Origin: WVXT01 sp964403285 | GTDB lineage: Bacteria; UBA6262; WVXT01 | Length of the DNA: 6,316 nt | Direction of reading: 5' to 3' | Assembly (NCBI GenBank): GCA_964403285.1 | Contig: CAYOFG010000074.1 | Location: 1-6,316 of the forward strand | Shown: piece by piece, positions 1 through 4,802 of the stretch | Position numbering within the stretch: position 1 is the first letter of the stretch | How the letters are laid out: each line of letters starts with the position of its first letter | Program-made: the position numbers and the translations under genes | The notes under the pieces: model-generated | Databases searched by the model: none | The model's input: only the letters and a program-made list of their open reading frames with translations | What the model was told of the DNA's origin: nothing

Positions 1-792
1 GAGATTGCGGAAAAAGGGAAAGAGGGCAGGTATATGGGGACATTTAATATGGCGCTTCTTTTAGGGATGGGTTCCGGTCCTTTTCTGGGGGGTCTTCTGA
101 ATGATTCATTTGGAATTGCATCAGTATTTTACGCCATGGCAGGTTTGACGGCAATCGCATTTTTGATAAGTTTGGTATTCTTACCGGATATGAGATTTTC
201 GGAGGCAACGAAAAGGACTAATCCCGTTCCATTTAGGGAAATTATTAAACATAATGTTATGAGAGGAATCCTACTTTATAACATTATTAGTGGAATGGGA
301 AGGGGTGGAATAATGGCCTTTCTTCCCATTTTTGCTTCAGGGATAAATATTAATCCATCACGGGTGGGCGTAATAGTTTCCTTTCACGTATTCACTATGG
401 CCTTGTTACAGCGTCCTCTTGGCAGGTTAGCAGATAAATATAGTAGGTTGATTTTAGTCCTGGCAGGTTCGAGTCTGGCAGCGATTGCGTTGTTGCTGAC
501 GCCAATTACTCGTAATTTCGGGCAGCTATTTATTATAAGCTTAATCATGGGTCTTGGCGGTGCAACATCGATGCCTTCCGTAGCAGCCATAACAGTAGAA
601 GTAGGTCAAAAATTGGGAATGGGCGTTTCCATGGGGTTATTCAATACAGCGACGAGCGTGGGTATGATAGCGGCGCCGTTAGTAGCAGGCGTAGTTATGG
701 ATGCTTTAGGGATAAAATCTGTTTTTGTTGTCGCCGGGGTGATAAGCCTCTTGGGTACACTTGTTTTTTACTATTATGTGAGAAGTAGGTAA
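1..792 (+). CDS. MFS transporter, 5'-truncated by the window edge
   Basis: C-terminal 263 residues of a major facilitator superfamily permease, a proton-coupled or similar secondary transporter in the cytoplasmic membrane. The frame is open from base 1 and the residues before the first internal Met (at 34) read EIAEKGKEGRY, so the gene begins upstream; this Met lies just before TM5 and is not a credible start. Family marks are the TM5 motif C (GMGSGPFLGG, bases 64-93), a polar central loop around bases 184-260, and a second-half motif A copy, GRLADKYSR, at bases 421-447. About eight hydrophobic segments follow in the usual 5-12 pattern, ending in FYYYVRSR. Substrate cannot be told from sequence; drug or metabolite efflux is the commonest role for such proteins, but that is a guess. 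It is separated from the downstream sulfur operon by a terminator, so it is probably not co-transcribed with it. Confidence 0.9.
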   Translation, partial: EIAEKGKEGRYMGTFNMALLLGMGSGPFLGGLLNDSFGIASVFYAMAGLTAIAFLISLVFLPDMRFSEATKRTNPVPFREIIKHNVMRGILLYNIISGMGRGGIMAFLPIFASGININPSRVGVIVSFHVFTMALLQRPLGRLADKYSRLILVLAGSSLAAIALLLTPITRNFGQLFIISLIMGLGGATSMPSVAAITVEVGQKLGMGVSMGLFNTATSVGMIAAPLVAGVVMDALGIKSVFVVAGVISLLGTLVFYYYVRSR

Positions 793-820
793 AAATAGTC
801 TAAAATAAGAATAGATGTTG

Positions 821-855
821 AATGGGGAAGCAATTATTGCTTCCCCATTTTTTTT
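821..855 (+). terminator. Rho-independent terminator after the MFS gene
   Basis: A perfect 13-bp inverted repeat (821-833 AATGGGGAAGCAA pairs with 837-849) with a 3-nt loop TTA is followed by a run of eight T (848-855). It lies 28 bases after the MFS stop codon and insulates the next operon. No matching A-tract lies on the left, so it appears to act on the + strand only. Confidence 0.95.
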
Positions 856-911
856 ATGGAAAAGGTTTTAAGCCAGGTGGAAAAAAGTCAGAAAAAAGGG
901 GAATTGACCTA

Positions 912-941
912 TTGATTGATAGTATGAATTCTTGCGATAAT
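912..941 (+). promoter_or_regulatory. Likely sigma70-type promoter of the tusA-iscU operon
   Basis: TTGATT (912-917) and GATAAT (936-941) are separated by 18 bases, with an extended -10 TG (933-934) just upstream. This predicts transcription from about 948 and a leader of about 40 nt before the GTG start at 989. A competing -35, TTGACC at 904-909, has no good -10 at 17 bases. Position between a terminator and the first gene of a tight operon supports the call; the exact hexamers are uncertain. No operator or riboswitch-like structure is evident in the short leader. Confidence 0.5.
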
Positions 942-988
942 ACTTTATAGAAAAATACTGACAAAGGGATCAAGAAAGGTAAAGAGAA

Positions 989-1210
989 GTGGCTGAGATA
1001 AAAGTAGATGTGAGAGGTCAGACTTGCCCGGTACCTCTAGTGGAGACCCGCAAGGCTTTGCGGAAAGCGTCACCAGGGGATATAGTGGAGGTTATCGGGA
1101 ACCATCCACCTTCCAAGAAAGAGATACCAATGGCGGTTAAGGCTTTGGGGCTGGAACTTATGGAGGTGCAACAGGAAGGGGAAACGTGGAAAATCAGGAT
1201 ACGCAGATGA
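989..1210 (+). CDS. TusA/SirA/YedF-family sulfur carrier protein
   Basis: A 73-residue TusA-fold protein. Family members carry sulfur as a persulfide on one cysteine and pass it between proteins in the cytoplasm, for example to tRNA thiolation, molybdopterin or sulfur-oxidation enzymes. The signature CPVPLVETRKAL is at residues 13-24; Cys13 is the only cysteine and the expected persulfide site. The C-terminal half (VMEV-type strands, here VEVIGNHPPSKKEI and WKIRIRR) matches the family's beta-alpha layout. The start is GTG, with AAAGG at 975-979 nine bases upstream; it gives the usual family length. It is first in a four-gene run (15-nt gap to the DsrE-like gene) with IscS- and IscU-like genes, so I infer that it delivers sulfur within this set. 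It could equally be called YedF-like; family membership is firm, partner specificity is not. Confidence 0.92.
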   Translation: MAEIKVDVRGQTCPVPLVETRKALRKASPGDIVEVIGNHPPSKKEIPMAVKALGLELMEVQQEGETWKIRIRR

Positions 1211-1211
1211 A

Positions 1212-1217
1212 AAGGAG
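1212..1217 (+). promoter_or_regulatory. Ribosome binding site of the DsrE-like gene
   Basis: AAGGAG directly after the tusA-like stop codon, 8 bases before the ATG at 1226. It fixes that start and shows the gene is translated from the shared operon transcript. Confidence 0.8.
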
Positions 1218-1225
1218 AAAAAACT

Positions 1226-1645
1226 ATGGCCGGTAAAGCTACCCTGGTAGTTCATAGTGGCGATATGGACAAATTATACAGCGCCCTCATCATAGCCAAT
1301 GGAGCGCTTTCCATGGGAATGGAAGTGTCACTTTACTTCACCTTTTGGGGGCTGGAGCGTCTCAAGAAAGGGGGACTGGAAAAAGGGTCTCTCTCCAAAA
1401 TGAATCTCCTGGGCCTCGGCAAGTGGATGGTGAAGCGTCGGATGAAAAAGGCGAGAGTGGTTTCTTTAGAAAAGCTCCTGCAGGACTTCAAGGAACTGGG
1501 GGGAAAAATCATTGCCTGTGAAATGACAATGGAGATAATGGGAATAAAACCAGAGGACCTGCGCCAGGACCTGATAGACGATTATGGTGCTGTGGGAGCT
1601 TATATTCAAGAAGCAAGGGAATCAACAGTAACTCTATTCATATGA
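1226..1645 (+). CDS. DsrE/DsrF/DrsH-like (DsrE2-type) sulfur-transfer protein
   Basis: A 139-residue protein of the DsrE-like fold. Known DsrE proteins bind persulfide sulfur on a conserved cysteine and exchange it with TusA in sulfur metabolism. The N-terminal strand and helix (LVVHSGDMDKLYSALIIANG, residues 7-26) and the FTFWGLERL segment (38-46) are typical of the DsrE2 group. So are the basic stretch KWMVKRRMKKARV (66-78) and the conserved-cysteine motif ACEMTMEIMGI (97-107), with Cys98 the only cysteine. It ends in LFI, as many homologues do. The hydrophobic FTF segment is part of the fold in this group and I do not call it a membrane anchor with confidence. It sits between the TusA-like and IscS-like genes (13-nt gap to the latter). 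The TusA-DsrE pairing is well known from sulfur-oxidation clusters, but there it usually comes with rhodanese or Hdr genes, not IscS and IscU. Confidence 0.9.
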   Translation: MAGKATLVVHSGDMDKLYSALIIANGALSMGMEVSLYFTFWGLERLKKGGLEKGSLSKMNLLGLGKWMVKRRMKKARVVSLEKLLQDFKELGGKIIACEMTMEIMGIKPEDLRQDLIDDYGAVGAYIQEARESTVTLFI

Positions 1646-1658
1646 TAGTGAGGATGAT

Positions 1659-2825
1659 ATGTTGGAAAAAGTTGTTTACCTGGACAACGCAGCAGCCACC
1701 CGGCTGGACGACCGGGTGATGGAGGCGATGAAGCCATACTACTTTGATGTCTATGCCGTTGCCACATCGGAATTCGGTTACTCCCAGGGTATAGAAGCTC
1801 GAGAGACGCTGGACAAAGCCAGGGGGGTTCTTGCCAATGCTCTGGGGGCCTCCCTTAAGGAATTTATTTTCACCTCAGGAAGCACTGAATCGAGTAACAT
1901 AGCTCTAAAGGGGGTAGCACTTGCTCTTGGCGAGAAAAAAGGCAAACACATTATCGTCTCCAAAATAGAGGACTTCCCTATCATTCACAGCGCCAAAACT
2001 CTGGAAAAACAGGGCTTCCGGGTGACTTATCTGGACGCGGATAGTGATGGCTTTGTGAACCAGAACCAGCTCAGAGAATCCATCACCGATGAAACCATTC
2101 TGGTTTCCGTTCAGCATGCTAACCAGGAAATTGGCACAATCCAGGATATTGAAACCATCGCTCGCATATGTCGGGAAAAAGGAGTGCTTTGCCATACCGA
2201 TGCCACCCACACTTTCACCAGAGTGCCTCTGGACGTTAATAAGGTGGCGATGGATTTAATCACTGTCTCAGCTCATACAATCCACGGACCCAGGGGTATA
2301 GGTGGTCTTTACATCCGCAAGGGCACGCCCATTGCCAAGTGGATGGATGGTGGCTTCCAGGAGTTTGACCTGCGCGCGGGGATAGAAAATATTCCCGGGG
2401 CGGTGGGCTTTGCTAAAGCGGTAGAACTGGTCACGCCCGAAGAGAACGAGAGACTAAAAACTATGCGTGACCGCCTTATTGATCGGGTGCTTGCCGAGAT
2501 ACCATCCACTACCCTGAACGGTCACCGCTGGATGAGGATTCCACAGAACGCCAACATCACCTTCCACTTAGTGGAGGGTGAATCGATCACTCTGCATCTG
2601 GATATGCGGGGCTTTGCCGTGAGCACCGGTTCGGCCTGTTTCAGCCGTTCCCTGGAGGCCAGCCACGTTATCCTTGGGATAGGTGGTGACCACGAAAGAG
2701 CACACGGATCGGTGCGCTTCACATTCGGGCGATACAACACTATGGAAGACGTAGACGGCGTGGTGGAGGCATTGGCCGAGGTGGTACGGGAGCTAAGGAA
2801 TATCAGTCCTTTGGGTAAGAAGTAG
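1659..2825 (+). CDS. IscS/NifS-family cysteine desulfurase homologue lacking the PLP lysine
   Basis: A 388-residue class V aminotransferase-fold protein of IscS length. Canonical members use PLP bound to a lysine to take sulfur from cysteine and load it on a loop cysteine for IscU. Retained motifs: YLDNAAAT (7-14), FTSGSTESSN (71-80), the cofactor Asp in DATH (Asp181), SAH (204-206), STGSAC with loop Cys327, and FGRYNT (356-361). Changed positions relative to E. coli IscS, aligned by eye: Lys206 is Thr207 (ACA, 2277-2279) in SAHTIHGPRG, His104 is Asp105, Asn155 is Gln156, Gln183 is His184. Normal desulfurase activity is therefore doubtful. The frame is intact and the gene is well conserved elsewhere, so it is not a pseudogene. 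A. fulgidus IscS, known for an Asp at the lysine position, is the nearest precedent I recall; the C-terminal RELRNISPL also resembles it. The ATG has a short-spaced GTGAGGA site (1648-1654). IscU follows after 20 nt and is the expected partner. Confidence 0.9.
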   Translation: MLEKVVYLDNAAATRLDDRVMEAMKPYYFDVYAVATSEFGYSQGIEARETLDKARGVLANALGASLKEFIFTSGSTESSNIALKGVALALGEKKGKHIIVSKIEDFPIIHSAKTLEKQGFRVTYLDADSDGFVNQNQLRESITDETILVSVQHANQEIGTIQDIETIARICREKGVLCHTDATHTFTRVPLDVNKVAMDLITVSAHTIHGPRGIGGLYIRKGTPIAKWMDGGFQEFDLRAGIENIPGAVGFAKAVELVTPEENERLKTMRDRLIDRVLAEIPSTTLNGHRWMRIPQNANITFHLVEGESITLHLDMRGFAVSTGSACFSRSLEASHVILGIGGDHERAHGSVRFTFGRYNTMEDVDGVVEALAEVVRELRNISPLGKK

Positions 2826-2829
2826 GAAC

Positions 2830-2835
2830 AGGAGG
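2830..2835 (+). promoter_or_regulatory. Ribosome binding site of the iscU-DUF59 gene
   Basis: AGGAGG, a near-consensus site 10 bases before the ATG at 2846 and 5 bases after the upstream stop codon. It selects this start, which aligns with the normal IscU N-terminus (YSEKVLEHF). Confidence 0.8.
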
Positions 2836-2845
2836 AAGATTAGAA

Positions 2846-3481
2846 ATGAAATTCCCGTATAGTGAAAAAGTGCTGGAACACTTTCGCCACCCCCGAAACG
2901 TCGGTAAGATTGAGAATCCCGACGGTAAGGCGGTGGAGGGCAGTCCGGCTTGTGGCGATATGGTGGCGGTTTACATAAAAGTTGACCCCGAGACCAAGCG
3001 CATCACCGATATAAAATTTGAGTCTTACGGTTGCGCTTCTAACATTGCTACTGGTTCCATCATCACCGAGCTGGCCAAAGGTAAGACCCTTGATGAGGCG
3101 AAGAAGGTTAGCTGGAAGCAAGCTTCGGAAGCTCTGGGAGGGCTTCCGCCGATAAAGGTCCACTGCTCGGTCCTGGCGGTAGAAGGGTTACGCTCGGCTA
3201 TCCAGAACTACGAAGAGCGTCATGGCCTGGTTAAGGAGCGGGAGCCCACCACGGTGGATGTGGTGCGTAAACGTCTCAGGAAAGTTATTAATCCTGTGAG
3301 CGGGTTGAATCTGGTGCGCACAAATTTGGTCAAGGATATAGAGGTAAAGGATGGAACCGTGCGGGTGGTGATTGACCTGCCTGCCAATCACCAATTTGCT
3401 TCCGCCATCAAGGAAGAAATCGTAGAAAAGATAGAGCACCTGTGGGACGTGAAGAAATTAATGGTTGAGTTTACGGAGTGA
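2846..3481 (+). CDS. IscU Fe-S cluster scaffold fused to a C-terminal MIP18/DUF59 domain
   Basis: A 211-residue two-domain protein. Residues 1-127 form a full IscU scaffold, on which [2Fe-2S] clusters are built in the cytoplasm. All ligand residues are present: Cys36 and Asp38 in GSPACGD, Cys63 in YGCASN, and Lys104, His106 and Cys107 in LPPIKVHCS. LPPIK corresponds to the LPPVK site that E. coli IscU uses to bind the HscA chaperone, although no hscAB gene lies in this window. After a short charged linker (128-134), residues 135-209 match the MIP18/DUF59 fold (VINPVSGLNLV, NLVKDIEV, DGTVRVVIDL, WDVKKLMVEF), a domain linked to Fe-S maturation in SufT and MIP18. Its usual cysteine is absent; His182 appears to fall there. 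IscU proteins are normally about 125-150 residues, so the added domain makes this architecture unusual. It is the last gene of the operon; 54 nt separate it from the SHOCT gene. Confidence 0.92.
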   Translation: MKFPYSEKVLEHFRHPRNVGKIENPDGKAVEGSPACGDMVAVYIKVDPETKRITDIKFESYGCASNIATGSIITELAKGKTLDEAKKVSWKQASEALGGLPPIKVHCSVLAVEGLRSAIQNYEERHGLVKEREPTTVDVVRKRLRKVINPVSGLNLVRTNLVKDIEVKDGTVRVVIDLPANHQFASAIKEEIVEKIEHLWDVKKLMVEFTE

Positions 3482-3523
3482 AATCTTGAGAATATTGAGA
3501 CGTGTAATGATTGACTCCAGGAG

Positions 3524-3530
3524 GGAGGTG
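3524..3530 (+). promoter_or_regulatory. Ribosome binding site of the SHOCT gene
   Basis: GGAGGTG five bases before the ATG at 3536, within a longer purine-rich run from 3518. It is a near-perfect Shine-Dalgarno sequence and fixes the start of the small membrane protein. Confidence 0.8.
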
Positions 3531-3535
3531 AACCA

Positions 3536-3838
3536 ATGAAAAAATTATTTTTACTATTTACGACAATTTTATCTTTCTCAGGTGTAGCTTCTGGTCATGG
3601 CTGGTATACGGGAGGATGGGGTCACATGATGGATTATGGTTATGGAGGGATACTTATGTGGATAATATTTCTGATTGTAATTGGCGTGGCGGTTTACCTT
3701 ATTGTCCAGGCGACAAAATCGAAAGGTCTGGAGAGTCCGTTTAGAGAGACTCCTTTGGAGATTGCAAAGAAACGCTACGCTAAGGGTGAAATTACAAAAG
3801 AAGAATTTGACAAGATTAAGAAAGATTTGGAAAGTTAA
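3536..3838 (+). CDS. Small membrane protein with C-terminal SHOCT domain
   Basis: A 100-residue protein with three parts. Residues 1-20 are a lysine-then-hydrophobic signal-like segment (MKKLFLLF, SGVASG). Residues 21-37 form a short aromatic, glycine-rich stretch with His21, His30, Met31 and Met32. Residues 38-59 are a transmembrane helix (LMWIIFLIVIGVAVYLIV). Residues 73-99 are a SHOCT motif (IAKKRYAKGEITKEEFDKIK), a short helical domain found at the ends of many small bacterial membrane proteins and thought to mediate oligomerisation or contacts. The likely topology puts the His/Met stretch outside and SHOCT in the cytoplasm; if the N-terminal segment is not cleaved, the protein would be a hairpin. 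A metal-binding role for the His/Met stretch is only a suggestion. Whether it shares the iscU transcript is unclear: the gap is 54 nt with no terminator. Confidence 0.85.
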   Translation: MKKLFLLFTTILSFSGVASGHGWYTGGWGHMMDYGYGGILMWIIFLIVIGVAVYLIVQATKSKGLESPFRETPLEIAKKRYAKGEITKEEFDKIKKDLES

Positions 3839-3939
3839 CTGGCGATAAGACAGAAAGACTAGCGGCAGTCACTAAATAGGGTTAGAGATAAATAAGATTG
3901 GGAAAATTATCCTAAATCTAAGGGAGAGGGGGTGATGAG
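3839..3939 (+). other. Intergenic gap, no clear signal
   Basis: 101 bases between the SHOCT and DUF378 genes. It has no convincing terminator or promoter. It holds a weak imperfect palindrome at 3895-3919 (arms AGATT and AATCT with poorly paired centre) and the start-proximal purine-rich ribosome binding site at about 3921-3935 (GGGGGTGAT). Confidence 0.4.
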
Positions 3940-4146
3940 ATGTCAAAGCTAAATTCACTACAGTGGGTGGCTCTGATATTGATTATCGTTGGGGGATTGA
4001 ACTGGGGATTGGTTGGTCTTCTTAATTTTGACCTGGTTGCTGCTATTTTTGGCATGATGTCGGCTTTGTCCCGCATCGTGTACATTCTTGTTGGTCTATC
4101 TGCTATTTACACATTGGGGTCGCTAGGAAGACTGGCCAAAGGATGA
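3940..4146 (+). CDS. DUF378-family small membrane protein
   Basis: A 68-residue protein of the DUF378 family, small two-helix membrane proteins of unknown function that are common in bacteria. The hallmark is helix 1, VALILIIVGGLNWGLVGLL (residues 10-28), with the GGLNWGLVG core, followed by the short FDLVAAIFG segment and helix 2, IVYILVGLSAIYTL (46-59). Length and order are normal for the family. A strong purine-rich site (AGGGAGAGGGGGTGAT, 3921-3935) precedes the ATG. The stop codon overlaps a possible ATG of the next gene (ATGA at 4143-4146), suggesting that the two are translated from one message. No substrate or partner can be read from the sequence. Confidence 0.88.
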   Translation: MSKLNSLQWVALILIIVGGLNWGLVGLLNFDLVAAIFGMMSALSRIVYILVGLSAIYTLGSLGRLAKG

Positions 4147-4172
4147 TGGAGAGAGCTGGAAGACGTAATCTT

Positions 4173-4652
4173 ATGAAAATTGCGAATATCTCCAGACTCA
4201 TTGTTGCTATTTTTGTGTGCCAATTGGCGGGGATTGTTGGTTCAGTATTCACTCGTGCTTCAATTCCAACGTGGTATGCAACTCTGCAAAAACCAGCATT
4301 TACCCCGCCTAACTGGCTTTTTGCTCCTGTTTGGTTTTCCCTTTTCTTGTTAATGGGAATAGCGGCGTATTTGATATGGAATAAGGGAATCCAGAACATA
4401 GAAGTAAGGATAGCGCTATTTATTTTTGGAATCCAACTTGTTCTGAATATATTCTGGTCATTCTTTTTCTTCAAATTACAATCCCCGCTTTATGGTTTTA
4501 TAGAGATAGTTATACTTTGGCTTGCGATTTTGCTCACAATTATATATTTCTTGAGGATTTCCAGGACAGCGAGCTTCTTACTCCTTCCGTATATATTTTG
4601 GGTGAGCTTTGCTGCAATTCTGAATTTTTACATAATGAAGCTTAATCCCTGA
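4173..4652 (+). CDS. tspO: TspO/MBR-family membrane protein (tryptophan-rich sensory protein)
   Basis: A 159-residue five-helix TspO/MBR (translocator protein) homologue. Members bind porphyrins or other hydrophobic ligands in the membrane and have been tied to tetrapyrrole handling and stress signalling. The signature loop WYATLQKPAFTPPNWLF (residues 34-50) and following PVW are clear, as are QLVLNIFWSFFFF (88-100) and the last helix motif LLLPYIFWVSFAAILNFYI (136-154). The start at 4173 is preferred: it gives the usual length, begins right before helix 1, and GGAAG (4158-4162) lies 10 bases upstream. In-frame ATGs at 4143 and 4146 would add MMERAGRRNL-type residues and overlap the DUF378 stop, but lack a well-spaced ribosome site. 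Ligand and role in this organism are unknown. The downstream TSUP gene has its own promoter, so tspO probably ends this transcription unit. Confidence 0.9.
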   Translation: MKIANISRLIVAIFVCQLAGIVGSVFTRASIPTWYATLQKPAFTPPNWLFAPVWFSLFLLMGIAAYLIWNKGIQNIEVRIALFIFGIQLVLNIFWSFFFFKLQSPLYGFIEIVILWLAILLTIIYFLRISRTASFLLLPYIFWVSFAAILNFYIMKLNP

Positions 4653-4730
4653 ACTTAGTGAACATACCTTAATATCCCTCCAGGAATGTTGCGGGTCACA
4701 CCGGTTTAGTAATTTTCCCAAAATATCAGT

Positions 4731-4759
4731 TTGACGTATTGGATTTAGTTTAGTAGAAT
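4731..4759 (+). promoter_or_regulatory. Sigma70-type promoter upstream of the TSUP transporter
   Basis: TTGACG (4731-4736) and TAGAAT (4754-4759) are spaced by exactly 17 bases; each differs from consensus at one position. Transcription would start near 4766, giving a leader of about 37 nt before the ATG at 4803. It lies in the only sizeable gap (4653-4802) in this half of the window. The rest of that gap shows no convincing terminator for tspO. Confidence 0.75.
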
Positions 4760-4802
4760 AATTCATTGTTGTTTCTTACTATCATCTCATAAGGGTTCAA
4801 CT

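Noticed and set aside
34..36. ATG at 34 as the real start of the MFS gene
   Set aside because: The frame is open to base 1, the start would lie just before TM5 of a 12-helix protein, and there is no well-placed ribosome binding site. The gene is cut by the window edge.
2277..2279. Thr207 as a sequencing error for Lys (ACA versus AAA, one base)
   Set aside because: A single miscall would be enough for the lysine alone, but three other PLP-pocket residues also differ and the following GPKG is GPRG. The pattern looks evolved; reads should still be checked.
2840..3163. Antisense open frame opposite iscU
   Set aside because: No recognisable protein family and no ribosome site; it mirrors the codon pattern of a clearly real gene on the + strand. 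The same applies to other antisense open frames, such as the one at 5601-6059.
3486..3514. Possible promoter for the SHOCT gene (TTGAGA at 3486-3491)
   Set aside because: No acceptable -10 hexamer at 16-18 bases; co-transcription with iscU through the 54-nt gap is equally possible.
3895..3919. Imperfect palindrome upstream of DUF378 as an operator or terminator
   Set aside because: Only the outer 5 bp arms (AGATT/AATCT) pair; the centre is mismatched and no T-tract follows.
4653..4730. Terminator after tspO
   Set aside because: The CCC/GGG segments near 4676-4695 do not form a stable stem followed by T residues, so no terminator is called.
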